From Tricholomella constricta (taxonomy: Eukaryota; Basidiomycota; Agaricomycetes; Agaricales; Lyophyllaceae), in NCBI GenBank assembly GCA_013368375.1, contig JAACJP010000082.1, positions 1-38,793 of the forward strand: a stretch of DNA of 38,793 bases, read 5' to 3'. The notes beneath the pieces were generated by a model that was not told the origin of the DNA, did not search any database, and saw only the letters and a program-made list of their open reading frames with translations. The stretch's first letter is position 1. Each line of letters begins with the position of its first letter. The position numbers were made by a program, and so were the translations under genes. This document shows, piece after piece, positions 21,137-31,958 of this stretch.

Positions 21137-23686
21137 ATGCCACCTCCTCCTTTGCCCCCTGGCTATCCTGCCGACTCAGAATTTGCTCGCGAGTGGCTGC
21201 TGGCATATGAGGCTGATCAAGAAGATCATCGACGTTTCATGGAACAGGCGCGTACCATGGCCGCCAAGATTCCATCATCTTCCTCTGCGTCGCGTCGCCA
21301 GGGTGTAAGCGATGAGACTACCCTGCCGATAACGAGCGCGCTTCCGGTAGTTCGACGCCCCCGTTCTTTGACACCTCCGCGTTACCTGGAGCCTCTCGCT
21401 GACCCCGCGTCGGCTCCTGCTCGAGCCCAGTTGAGTTGGATTTCAAAAATTTCGGAGGTCGATTTCGGCGAGGCGTTATGGAAAGCACAAAAGGACAAAG
21501 TCTCTTATAAATGGTGCATTGGAAGGGCACCAGTACGTCACGTATTAACAGGATCATCATCTTCGTTGTGCTCATGGTGATTCCTCCAGTGTGTCTCTTG
21601 CGCTCAGCGAGGAGACCCGTGCACTTTTGCCAAGACCAACCGGTCGTCCTTCCTTCCGTGTATGCGGTGTCGGAATCGCCGCGTGCACTGCACCTTATCC
21701 TATGAATACGCCGCATATCGCCTCGAGCAAGTTTTTGGGATCCCGTCGTCCTGGACACATGCGCGAATTGCGGAGAATTGGGGCTTGGGGCATGAGTCCA
21801 GGCGAGCTTTGCCTTGGGCACAGCTCCGTTCGCGTATTAGGAGTCCTTTCTTCAACCGCGGCGCCTTGCACGTCGTCGAGGACGATTGGGACGACGACGA
21901 CGACGACGAAGAGGATGAAATCGACGACGACGACGAAGAGGATGAAGGCGACGAAGAGCAGGAGGACGGCGATAAACAGGAGAAAGACGAAACAGAGGAT
22001 GACGACGAAGAGGAGGAAAAGGAGGAAACAGAGGAAAACGACAAGGAAGGAAATGAGCGAGTAGTGAAGCCCAAGCAGCGTAGCGGCAAAGGCGTCGGAA
22101 AAGTACGACGCTCAAGGTATATGTTTTCAACGCTGATATTGATATTTACACAGATCTTTACAATCCGAATTCCTGCCCGCCGGCCCGCCATTCGACCAAC
22201 CTCCGCCATTCCGGACATGCGACCCCTTCAGCCTGTCGCCCACACTCCCCGTCCTCTCCGGCCATCTCCTCCCCTATCGCCTGGGCCATCTCGTCATTCC
22301 CAGCGATGGTCTCCTCGGCCGTCTCGGCCATCTCGTCCTCCTCTGCGATCTTCTCCTGGGCCTCCTCCGTCACCCGTCGTCGCTCTTCTCTCGCTTTCTG
22401 GCGCTGCCCCACTACGCCACGTTTCTGCATCCCATCCATCTATTTCTGCGGCATTGGAGTCTACTTCTCTGGTTCCTGGGGTTGATACTCCTTTCTCCCC
22501 GGCCATACAAATGACATCTTCACCCACCGCAGAGTCTTCTCCTGTGCCTGGGAAGTCCAATCTGCCGATGTGGCCCATCTGGGCTGCTCCTCCTGTGGTG
22601 AACATCTCTGACGCATCGAAGGACCGCCTTGTTCAATTGTACAACGACCTTGCAGCTCGCATAGTGCGCCAGAACGACGCATATGCTGTCTTGGAGGAGA
22701 AATCGGCCGTGGCTGAGACACGCTGCAAGGCTCTGGAGGAGAAATCGGCCGTGGCTGAAACACGCTGCAAGGCTCTGGGGGAGAAATCGGCCGTGGCTGA
22801 GACGCGCTGCAAGGCTCTGGAGGAGAAATCGGCCGTGGCTGAAACACGCTGCAAGGCTCTGGAGGAAAAATCGGCCGTGGCTGAAACACGCTGCAGGTAT
22901 CTGGAGGAGCAGCTGGCCGTGGCTCAATCGCGCCAAGACGACCAACGTGAGCAGTGGGCTTCACGCTGCAGGGATCTGGAGCAGCAGTTGGCCGTGGCTC
23001 AATCGCGCCAGAAGGATTCGGAGGCGGTTGGGGGAGATTTACAAGGTCAGGTCGACACCTGGAAGGATATCGCCATGTGGGAGCGAAGGCATGGTCATGG
23101 TGAGTGCGATCCTCGGTGGTCTTTTTTTCATCTCACCTCTGACACTTTACCTTTGTCAGCTGTGGAGGCTCGAGAGTCCATCGTGCTCAGCTGTGTGTTG
23201 TCTTCCTCCATTTACCTGGAAATTATCCAGAATGAGCACGATTCAGTAAATGGTGTTTCGCAGTTCACTCTCGATCACTTGCACAGAAATATGCGGAAAG
23301 CCGTCCGGACGGGGCTGTATGGCCTACCGAAGCATCGCCCGATCACGGATGGCATCGTGTTCCAGGACCCAACTATTGATCTCCCTTCTGATGACACTTT
23401 GGCTAAAAGAATGTTGGAGGAGTACGATATCAGGCGCAGGAGGCATGATGCAGAAGAGGATTCAGAAGAGGATTCGAAGAGGAACGCAAGGCTACGTTCT
23501 CCTGATCCTCCTTCTTCCGAGGTTTTGCTTCAACAAATGTGGGAGGAGTATCATGATAACAGGCAGCGCGATGCAGGCGAGGATTTGAATATGAACGCGA
23601 GGCTACGTTCTCCTGATTCTGAGCTTTTGCTTCAACAAATGTGGGAGGAGTATCATGATACCAGGCAGATGCAGACAAGGATGTGA
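21137..23686 (+). CDS. Zn2Cys6 / acidic / coiled-coil protein, truncated paralogue without JmjC
   Basis: Exons are 21137-21532, 21590-22102, 22154-23099 and 23160-23686, with introns of 57, 51 and 60 nt, giving 793 aa. The last two introns are multiples of three without stops, so the frame also reads through. The N-terminus is Pro-rich (MPPPPLPPGYP) and is absent from the upstream paralogue. Exon 1 is then nearly identical to it (LPVVRRPRSLTPPRYLEPLA). Cysteines at residues 133-166 repeat the C-x2-C-x6-C-x12-C-x2-C-x6-C cluster. An acidic tract, a Pro/Ser linker and a long coiled coil follow. The C-terminus has two to three copies of a QQMWEEYHD-type repeat and stops early. It probably acts as a nuclear DNA-binding or scaffold protein; that is inference. 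Confidence 0.65.
22691..22900. repeat. 42-bp coiled-coil-coding tandem repeat, five copies
   Basis: Five units of exactly 42 bases start at 22691, 22733, 22775, 22817 and 22859. Each encodes LEEKSAVAETRCKA (or a variant), two heptads of a coiled coil. Diverged units (LEEQLAVAQSRQ) follow. The length keeps both reading frame and heptad phase. Confidence 0.9.
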
Positions 23687-23904
23687 ATATGGACGCGAAG
23701 CAGGCAGGCCCGCATTAGATTTTTATATTTCTTGGTCTGATTGTACAACCACCAATATATTGGCACTGTCCAATTTGTATTCTTTGTGTGCGCAGTGAAG
23801 GCAGGGGTTTTGCGCACACACCTTTATTAAAGAAAATCGGTCAAGAACTAGGTTCACAGAGTCCGACGGTCGGGAGGCGAGTGAAAACCTCCCCTCGTGG
23901 GGAG

Positions 23905-24500
23905 TCACGTGACATCGCGGGAATAACCGGGTAACGCCTCACAGAGCTGTGACCCGTTTCCTCCCTTTCTCTCTCTACCATCTTGACGATCGGATAACGC
24001 CTCCACGGAGAGCTGTGGTCCGATTGTCTCTAGTCATGGATAACGCCTCCTCTGGAGTGCAGTGACCCATGCAGCTTCAGGACTTCTCCTCTCTAGCCAT
24101 GGATAACGCCTCCCCTGGAGTGCAGTGACCCATGCAGCTTCAGGACTTCTCCTCTCTAGCCGTGGATAACGCCTCCCCTGGAGTGCAGTGACCCATGCAG
24201 CTTCAGGACTTCTCCTCTCTTGCCATGGATAACGCCTCCCCTGGAGTGCAGTGACCCACGCAGCTTCAGGACTTCTCCTCTCGAGAAGTTCCACAAAACG
24301 GCATCACAATGGTGGGGGCACCGCGGACTTCATTCAAGAGAGTCGAAGTCCTGCCTTGTAAACCCATGTAAGGCGTTCTGCTTCTCAGTACAAACGCCCC
24401 GGTCGAATCGTCGGCCGACGGCGATTCCCCTCGAAGAAAATACAAATTCAGTTTGCTCAGCTCTCCCTTAATCGCCCTTGCGTCTCAACCTTAGTCGACA
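23905..24500 (+). repeat. 5' LTR-like block with 63-bp tandem repeats
   Basis: It begins TCACGTGACATCGCGGGAAT and ends around TTAGTCGACA. Four units of 63 bp (ATGGATAACGCCTCC type) lie at 24036, 24099, 24162 and 24225. The opening 130 bases recur nearly unchanged at 37856 and in part at 31506. Outer and inner limits are estimates. Confidence 0.55.
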
Positions 24501-25344
24501 AGAAAAAAATTAAAATCGAAAACTGAAGCGCCCCGGAACTTTGAGCCCCTAAGCTCTCGACGCCTGAAATCAGTGTTCAAGTGAAGCTATCTGCAAAGGA
24601 CGACCACGAGGAACCGTCGCTCCAGTCGGAACAAAATGAATCTCTCCTTGATTAACTGAAGTGCCTCCCCCAAATCCTGCCTCTTCTACCGGTGATGAAG
24701 CCGAGGAAAGCGAGGTGATCATACGGGAACCGCGCGACCGGTCCCCTACTGTGGAAGATGTACTGGATCAGGAGAGTCTATCACGATAGACCCTCACTGC
24801 CTTCCGGAAAAGGACCATTACGGGACTTGAAGACTAGTTTCAGCGGTGGCAGTAGTGCGGAAAACCGCGACTTCCCTCCCCATTTCCCCGGCGGGTTCAA
24901 CAAGGAACTAACCATCCCTGGTAGCGCTGCGAGGAGAAGGTCAGAAGACGGCCGTTCTGTATCGACCGTTCCTTCCCTGAGATATTTAGCCAATGCGACC
25001 CAATCCCTGTCGTTCAGTCAAGACACAAGCTTGGCCATCTCCAACGGACCTACTGAAACCTATTCGTCTATCGACCGCACTCGCTGGACGGAATCTGTGC
25101 TTCGAATTGCCCGAAACCATCTCGAACATAGCTAGGAAGCACGCTATAACCACGTTAACCGGAGTAGAGACTCTTCCTTCGTTCGAAAGAGCGGGTTCCG
25201 TTACGACTGCAGCGGTCGCGCCATTCATGACGCCTCCCTTAAGTTAAGTTATCGACTGTTTAAATTCATACCCCCACCCGACGAGTGGACTAGCCGCGTG
25301 CATTAGAACGCTCCGCATAAGCTCACCGGCAACCTACCTAGCCT

Positions 25345-25915
25345 AATGGAGAAATCAGGCAGCGGAGGAAATGCCAACAGAGGTGGCCCCCCGACGGGGG
25401 GCGGAAATCCTGTGAACGGCGGAAATCCTTGAGGAACTCCTGGTGGAGGAGGAAATCCGGGAGGAAGCGCTATAAAGGTGGTCCCCCGATGGGGGGCGGA
25501 AATCCTGGAGGTGGCGGAAACCTTGCAGGCGGTTGAAATCTTGGAGGGGGCGGAAATCCTGAAGGACTACCCGGAGGTGGAGGAAACGTCAATTTTCCCC
25601 CGGGAGACCCCGTACCAAATATCGCTCAATCACAAGTTAAACTCTTCCATCATACCTTCCTGGGATGGTATGGGGGAAACCTACATCAGCGCTATGACTA
25701 AGTTGTCGGACCTAAGTGTTAAAATGCGTGTAGGGTTAGCCAAGCTAGCTCCTTCGAACTGGACTGGACTCGATTGGTGGGACGCCGATCTATCTCGAGA
25801 CTGGACAGTCATGTTCCTCGCCCTTCGATATCAATTCGTCGACGACAACTGGGTGCGCGGCCGTGCCTTCGAGTTTGAGAAAATGAGTGCGGACCTGAAA
25901 AGGTACACCGATGTA
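25345..25915 (+). pseudogene. gag remnant of the gypsy element
   Basis: A Gly/Asn/Pro-rich repeat region (GGGNP motifs) is broken by stops. It is followed in another frame by SWDGMGETYISAMTKLSDL, KLAPSNWTG and NWVRGRAFEFEKM, a pattern like fungal Ty3/gypsy gag. Several frames must be combined to read it, so it is not functional. Earlier parts (24600-25340) hold shorter traces with stops. Confidence 0.5.
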
Positions 25916-26089
25916 TGACCGTTGATCCCAAGCTTGGGATGAGAGAGTGCCCGTGCCTTCGCTCGTTCCAACTCTCACGAAAGACGTTGACGAAGGATTG
26001 ACTCCCATTGAGTGGGGCGAATCTCTAGATGCAACAGTAGTCCGCGTCGAACGAGTTATCTGCTATTGGATTAGAACTCTCTCTGCAGC

Positions 26090-27760
26090 GGAACGATTAC
26101 AGCGCGACGGAATGCGAAGCACGCGGAGCTAAGGAGGCTCTAGTTAAAGTCCAACCCTTCGTAGAAGGAGAAACGGTCATCCTCGTCACGGACCACGCTG
26201 CCCTGCAATGGGCACGCGGATACGAGAATGCGAGCAGGAGACCAGCGGCGTTGGTGGCTGTGTACGCCGCCTATCCAGGCCTCCAGGTTGTCCACAGCCA
26301 GGAAGAATACACTCTAACGTGGACCTAGGCTGCCCAGGACTCTGCCGCATAATTCTCCTGCTCGCGATGACGTGCTACCTATCACCCCAGACGACATCGC
26401 CCAAACTGCTGCGCAAATTGCCGAAGGCAAAGGCACTTACGCTCTGGCCAAGGCGGCGGCCTTCATAGTGTGGTGGTGGGAAGTTATCCTAGACAAGCAA
26501 GCCTTCCCGGTCCTAACCCGTAGTAGTGTCGCGAAAGTGATTCTCGTAACGGTGAAGCGAAAGCTAACCTGCAAGAATCCAATCCTCGCCATGGTGAAGC
26601 GAAAGCTAACCGGCGAGGAGAGAAGGACAAGCAATAAGAAAACGTGCAACAAAAGCGGACCAGACGACTCAGACTCTTGGAGCCTTCCCAAAAAGATCAA
26701 AGAAAATGGGAGGTCTTGAGCCAGCCCCCATGTCCCCGCCCGACCCTTTGCGACGGTGTCTCGATTTAGTTACCGGGTTACCACCGTCGGGAGAGTTAAG
26801 GTGCACGGCGGTCGTCGTCGTCGTAGATAAGCTCACGAATTAGACTATTCCTATCAACACACGAAACTCTGTCTCAGGAAGGATTCGCGCGAATATTTGT
26901 AGAAAGAGTCGCGAACGTGTACGGATTACCGGAGCGCATCATCGCCGATCGCGATCGACGTTGGTCTACCGCGTTTTGGAGGTCCGTAGTGGAAAGCTAC
27001 GGGAGTGTGATGGCCTTATCCTCAGCTCATCGCCCTGAAACCGATGGACAAACGGAAATACTTAACGCTGCGATAGAATAAACGCTACGAGCGGACGTGG
27101 CGACGGACCGAACCCCTTGGGCGCAATGGCTATCGGCCCTCGCGCATGCCTACAATTCAGCCGTACATTCCTCAACGACGCACATGCCAAATTTTCTGCT
27201 AATGGGCTACAAACCACAGACTACTGCTGGTGTCGTAGTCCCTTCAGTAGACCCTGTCGCGAGACCCGCGAAGCGGTCGTGCTCGCCCAGGAAGACAAGC
27301 TAAAGCTTACAACAAGGGACGACGCCCCTTGATAGAACTCAAGGAGGACGACTGCGCCAAACCCGCATTCCCTGGAGCTCGTCGATGTCGAGGGAACGGG
27401 ACGGAAGTTAATTCAACGCAACATAGGACCTTCCGAGCCATGGAGAAAGTCAATCCCATGGTCTACCGACTCCGACTCCCTGACACGTACCATGCACCCA
27501 GTGTTCCCTGCGATCCTCGATCCGGCGAACGAACGACGCTACCTCCTACGCGTAACTTCATGGCCTCTGAGGAATACGAAGTAGAAGCAATTCTAAGGCA
27601 TCGGTTGACCAGTCGCAAGGACGGCAACCGACGAGCGTACTTGATTCGTTGGAAAGGATTCGATCCAGCCGACGACAGCTGGGCATCGGAATCCGGCCTG
27701 CGCAGCCCGCGAGTGTCACGTGATGCACAAGCTTACCTAAAAACCGCCAAGTCCCGGTAA
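26090..27760 (+). pseudogene. pol remnant: RNase H, integrase, chromodomain
   Basis: RNase H traces at about 26090-26290 include YSATECEA and VTDHAALQW. An integrase core at about 26880-27240 has IIADRDRRW and HRPETDGQTE, keeping the second Asp and the Glu. A TAA stop lies within the integrase frame near 27079. A chromodomain lies at about 27560-27690 (YEVEAIL, AYLIRWKGFDPADDSW). Frames change repeatedly. No YxDD reverse-transcriptase motif was found between gag and RNase H, so the pol gene has a large internal loss. Confidence 0.7.
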
Positions 27761-27979
27761 CTTCGCAACGCGCCATCAAACCTTACTTTTCAACTATCAA
27801 CACTCTACCCTCGACAACGTTCTCCTGACCCCGAACCTCTGTCTAATAACCTACCTAATCTTGTCGACAACGAATCATAACCGGTGTTTTTAACGCCCTG
27901 AGTGACGATCCGGCGACTCTACACTATAATCACCAGCTTCGAATTAATACTTCCCTCAATCAAAAAACGTCTATCCGCA

Positions 27980-30900
27980 ATGGCTTACGATTCCCGATCG
28001 TTTGGAACGCCTCGTCTCGCTAGCAACGCGGGATATGAAGAGCCCCCGGTCGTCGATGACTCTATCACCTTCTACCTGCCACGAATCCAACAGCTGTGTG
28101 GTAGCATGGTGAATTCGGAGTACGTAGCGTGGTCGCCCAACTCCAGGCAGTCCCCATTTCTACCCGGAGTGGTTCCCCAAGGTTGGACGCCTATCATACC
28201 CCGGGACCGGACGCAACGACGTTTAGACGGCCACCTGGGCAGGTTTGACTTTACTGTGTCCCCACAGATGGTGAGCGGACAAGTCTGGCGAGGTTTCATT
28301 CTGCTGCCTCAAGCAGGATACCGTTGGCGGAAAGATCTTCCCGAATACGATCTATTAACTAAACAGTGGGAGAGTACCGGCCCCCATGTTGGGCATGTAT
28401 CGACCGAATACGTGACCCGACTACGTCGACGCCTCGACGAGCTCGAAAAAGCGATGGCAAAATTCGCGGGATTGGAGCTCTCCTACACCAACTATTGGGC
28501 CTCTCGCCCCCAACTACCTCTCAGAAGCGAGATCGATCACTTAGCCCGATTATCGACATGGGAAGACGTCGTCGACATGGGGGTGGAGATACAACGGAAC
28601 ATGAAGGACCGAGCTGCGTGGGTAGCTTTCGCGACTCGACTCACGTCCGTAGGGTGGCGTAGCGTCATTGACGATGTACGGAAGCGGAAGGAAGGTGCTC
28701 TCCCCGCCAACGATAACTTCATAGGGGCCTGGATCAACGGGAACCGTGAACAGGATTCCCTCTGGCTTCTCAGTCAGGGAGTGCCCTGCTTCATAGTGCA
28801 TCGGCTGGACCCAGACGATCGATGGACGGCGAGAGTCGCTCACGATCGCCGACGCAGTTGGACCGAGGGCTCTGGAGTTCAATTCCTCGACTCCGAAAAG
28901 AACCCGTACGATTTCGTCGCGATACGCAATGGTAGCGTCAGAAGTTGTTTCAGGACCCCTCCGTATCCTAGCCCCGAACCCAGAGCTTCGGCGATTCATC
29001 GAGAATTGTCTGCCGCTTCCAAACAAGGATGGACTGGAGAGAGCACCGGCGTATGGCCCTTCCGTCCTCAAACCCCTCGCCCGGAATCTCCTCGAGTGGA
29101 CTATACAGCCCAGGGCGACGTGGACATGGATGAGCCCGCCGTTCCGCCCAATCCGACGCTAGATGCTCCACCCCCAGAAACCGTCAACCTCTATGCAGGT
29201 CGCGTTGCCTGGGTAAAGCCTCCCGCGGTGAAGAGTGCGCAAGGCAAGGCGGGGAAGTGGAGAAAGTTTGAGGGAGTTAGCGAAACGAAATTCGTGGAGA
29301 TCGGAAAACGCAACGATCTCGAAACTGAATATTGCTACTACGATAGAGAGTTTCGCAGAGAACTCCGGACGGATTACAAACTCTCCCCCCCTGCCGGCTT
29401 GACGACGGACACGCGAGTATTCGGAATGCCAGCTCCGACAGGCTCGTACTGGACCGTGGATTGCCAGGCGCAGGTCAAAGCCTCTCGGTGGGTCTACCTG
29501 CAGCTCGATCCGAAGCGTGGGGATGCTGGAAGGGAACCCGAGCCGCCGGAAGAGAGCGCTCTACCTAAGCTGCCCTTCACGGCGGATCAAGGATCGACGG
29601 CAGGGACGAGTATACCGCTCGAAGTCGAAGAGGAACGGGGACCCTTAGTAGCGATTGATGGGCTGCTAGCGTCCGCGGAAGGATCAGAATCGTCCCTGGC
29701 ACCTTCCGGAGCGAAGCCCGAGTTGCTCGATGCTGCGAAAGAAGCGGTACCGCCTCTTTTAGCGGCGGAAATCGACCAATTCGTGCTGAGCATAGCCGCT
29801 CGCCAACGAGACAGCGACGAAGGCTCCCTGATTTCTCTAGGCTCGGAATCGTCGCGAGCACCGTCTCCGATGCTTGTAGACGAACCCCACCCCATGAACC
29901 CGCCGACCACCATGAGAGTAGCAGAGGCGGAGGCACCGAACCCGCTTCCGCCGATGGATCCCCCCTTTCTGCGATCCAGCCCCTTCCCGCTTACTACGCC
30001 GCTCGACCTAGTTGAAGACGCTGTGAGGGCGGCCGCTCGAGAAATGCCTGAAGTGCAGATCACCAGCCTAGTGGGGACGTCGACCTCCGCCCTGCGAACT
30101 CTATGGGTGGCCTTGGCAACTCCGGAAGGTGCGGCTGCGTTGCGAGGATCCTACCCGCTGGCGTCTACCCCCGTCAGAGCCCGCGTCGAGCTCCTGCGAG
30201 CCACGGAAGAAGACTTCACGCAAGCCAGCGTGGCGGCTCCTCCGACGATGGCCACGGGCGCGAACCGAGAACTCGCTTCCTCGTCGGGACCCCCCCCAAC
30301 TTGCGCTGAAGCCTCAATCCCCGGGGACCTCACTCGTGATCCGCCGCCTCCCAAGCGTGATCATCGCGAACAGGAGCAACGAAAGCGGGGGCGATCACCG
30401 CTTCAACGAAGCTCTCCGCGGTCGCGCCACTCGTACTCCCCACATCGGCGAATGGGCGAACGCGCCCCCGTCAAAGCGATGAGCCCCGCCGGACGCGCCG
30501 GTAGTTCGAGAGACAGTCGGCGCCAGGCTCCCCCTATCCAACGCCGCGCTCCTTCCCCACGCCCTATCCCAAGCTCCTCGAAAGGGAAACAGCGGCAGAT
30601 GTCCCCGAGCCCAGCTCGCAGTCCCTCTCCGCGCTATGTTGACGCGATCACAGCGCGACCGCTCCCGACTCTAGACCCCGCGCAATTGGCTCAGCTAACT
30701 AGCCAGGCCGTACTCGACGTCCTCACTCGGATGGGTTATGCAGCAGCGAACGCGCCACCTGCCGCTTTGCCTGCGCCTCTACCGCCCGCCCCGGCTGCTC
30801 CTATCGCTGGGCCGTCTACGCGACCATCCCTATCTGAGAGGTTGACGGAAACCTCAAGGCGAATCCCCCTCGAATCGCGTCTGTCGAACCCTGTTCCTCT

Positions 30901-31063
30901 GCAGGATCGGTTTACGCTGCCCGGCCCAAGTACGGCGACGGACCTCGAGGACGGGGAAGTTCCTCAGATGGGGCAACACCCGACGGAGCGGGACTGGCGC
31001 AAATCGCACAGGCTAGGGCGACGGGAGAGGTTGAACAAGTACAAGGGCCGTGGCAAACGTTGA
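27980..31063 (+). CDS. Intact accessory ORF of the gypsy element, 1,027 aa
   Basis: ATG 27980 begins an uninterrupted frame 220 bases after the chromodomain stop. The same frame is open upstream to about 27902 without an ATG. The N-terminal 450 residues look globular and Trp/Arg-rich (QGWTPIIPRDRTQRR, GQVWRGFILLPQAGYRW). The middle is Pro/Glu/Ser-rich. The C-terminal third is Arg/Ser-Pro-rich (KRGRSPLQRSSPRSRHSY) and ends in a basic tail (YKGRGKR). I see no zinc knuckle, protease or transmembrane pattern. The position after pol and before the 3' LTR suggests an extra element gene of unknown role, perhaps RNA- or DNA-binding through its basic RS-like tail. Its intactness contrasts with the broken pol. 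Confidence 0.65.
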   Translation: MAYDSRSFGTPRLASNAGYEEPPVVDDSITFYLPRIQQLCGSMVNSEYVAWSPNSRQSPFLPGVVPQGWTPIIPRDRTQRRLDGHLGRFDFTVSPQMVSGQVWRGFILLPQAGYRWRKDLPEYDLLTKQWESTGPHVGHVSTEYVTRLRRRLDELEKAMAKFAGLELSYTNYWASRPQLPLRSEIDHLARLSTWEDVVDMGVEIQRNMKDRAAWVAFATRLTSVGWRSVIDDVRKRKEGALPANDNFIGAWINGNREQDSLWLLSQGVPCFIVHRLDPDDRWTARVAHDRRRSWTEGSGVQFLDSEKNPYDFVAIRNGSVRSCFRTPPYPSPEPRASAIHRELSAASKQGWTGESTGVWPFRPQTPRPESPRVDYTAQGDVDMDEPAVPPNPTLDAPPPETVNLYAGRVAWVKPPAVKSAQGKAGKWRKFEGVSETKFVEIGKRNDLETEYCYYDREFRRELRTDYKLSPPAGLTTDTRVFGMPAPTGSYWTVDCQAQVKASRWVYLQLDPKRGDAGREPEPPEESALPKLPFTADQGSTAGTSIPLEVEEERGPLVAIDGLLASAEGSESSLAPSGAKPELLDAAKEAVPPLLAAEIDQFVLSIAARQRDSDEGSLISLGSESSRAPSPMLVDEPHPMNPPTTMRVAEAEAPNPLPPMDPPFLRSSPFPLTTPLDLVEDAVRAAAREMPEVQITSLVGTSTSALRTLWVALATPEGAAALRGSYPLASTPVRARVELLRATEEDFTQASVAAPPTMATGANRELASSSGPPPTCAEASIPGDLTRDPPPPKRDHREQEQRKRGRSPLQRSSPRSRHSYSPHRRMGERAPVKAMSPAGRAGSSRDSRRQAPPIQRRAPSPRPIPSSSKGKQRQMSPSPARSPSPRYVDAITARPLPTLDPAQLAQLTSQAVLDVLTRMGYAAANAPPAALPAPLPPAPAAPIAGPSTRPSLSERLTETSRRIPLESRLSNPVPLQDRFTLPGPSTATDLEDGEVPQMGQHPTERDWRKSHRLGRRERLNKYKGRGKR

Positions 31064-31497
31064 CCGGGGGTGCGATTCGGTCTGCACCGGGGGGGGGGGG
31101 ACGGGAGGTTCTGTGACGACGGATGCGCCTGGACGCGCGCGAGACCGGCTCGGACGGGAGGGGGGACTATGCTGACATATGTTCGAATCGTCAAATTTGG
31201 CCCTTTCTGTCCTCCTTTCTTTTCGCAATTTCTGTACTTCTTGGGATCGGGATGTTCAAAAAATGTCAAAACCTGTACTTTTTACGACCGAACATCGAAA
31301 ATATTTTCTTGTACGCAGAAGAGCCAAGTAGCACGTAGTGACGTAGGAATGCACAGAACGCAACCGAATGGACATATGTATATATCTGCGTAAAATGAAC
31401 GAATCCCCGTTGAGGCGGCTCGGCCAAGTAACAGCAAGTAACCCTACCGTGTACTTACTTGGATCGGACATTTCAGCTCGGCCGAAGGTTCTGTACT

Positions 31498-31505
31498 GCG
31501 GAGGG
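31498..31505 (+). other. Polypurine-tract candidate
   Basis: GCGGAGGG immediately precedes the LTR-like block. The same eight bases precede the block at 37856 (37848-37855), which fits a plus-strand primer site for reverse transcription. Confidence 0.4.
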
Positions 31506-31592
31506 CCACGTGACATCGCGGGAATAACCGGGGAACGCCTCAAGAGCTGTGACCGGTTTCTTCCCTTTCTCCCTCCACCATCTTGACCCTAA
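31506..31592 (+). repeat. Truncated 3' LTR-like block
   Basis: It matches the first roughly 85 bases of the blocks at 23905 and 37856 (CACGTGACATCGCGGGAATA through ACCATCTTGACC) and then diverges. The tandem-repeat part is missing. Confidence 0.6.
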
Positions 31593-31958
31593 GCCCATAG
31601 AGTCGCAGGCTTTGGGACGCACCTCGGCGCTTTCGGAACGACGTTGGGGAATGAGTTGAGACGCGATCACTTGACCTCGTTGATCTCATTCCACAATACC
31701 GAATCCAAGAATCCGCGGTTCTCTCTGCACTCCTTCGCGGTTCCGTCGGTTTGTCTGATATTACCAGGTGTGTGGCATCTCCTCCTGAGCGACCGCTCCC
31801 AGCCCACGCTTCTGCAATGCGCTTGGCGGCTTTCGGGATCAAACCTGGGACCAAGGCGACAAACGCGCTGCAGAAGGGCGGGCTAGGGGCGACTGCTCCT
31901 CCGCTGGGTGGCATTTCTTGCTTACGGCTTCATTTCTCTAGTGCGCGCGCAAACAGGC
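31593..31958 (+). other. Upstream region of the Tet/JBP-like gene
   Basis: No separate gene is supported. A plus-strand frame through 31817-31940 is open but does not splice convincingly to the following exons. A tRNA-like B-box (31848-31865, reverse strand) was considered and rejected. Confidence 0.4.

Larger units (their letters stand above)
23905..31592 (+). mobile_element. Decayed Ty3/gypsy chromodomain retrotransposon
   Basis: The element runs from an LTR-like block at 23905 to a truncated copy of the same block at 31506. Inside, in order, are gag-like remnants, an RNase H remnant, integrase-core remnants and a chromodomain, then a long intact ORF. A recognisable reverse transcriptase is missing between gag and RNase H. 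The order and the chromodomain after integrase identify the chromovirus branch of Ty3/gypsy. The right-hand block is preceded by a purine run (GCGGAGGG, 31498-31505) like a polypurine tract. Exact ends and target-site duplication are not resolved. Confidence 0.65.

Noticed and set aside
22461..22964. Minus-strand repeats read as PRPISPPEPCS units
   Set aside because: Antisense of the 42-bp coiled-coil array.
24036..24290. Regular repeats suggestive of a CRISPR-like array
   Set aside because: Units are contiguous with no unique spacers, and the host is eukaryotic.
24034..24294. Minus-strand frame of repeated ERRSPEAAWVTALQ units
   Set aside because: It is the antisense reading of the 63-bp LTR array, without start context.
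31848..31865. Second B-box-like sequence (reverse strand), possible SINE or tRNA
   Set aside because: No acceptor stem, A-box or poly-T terminator was found.
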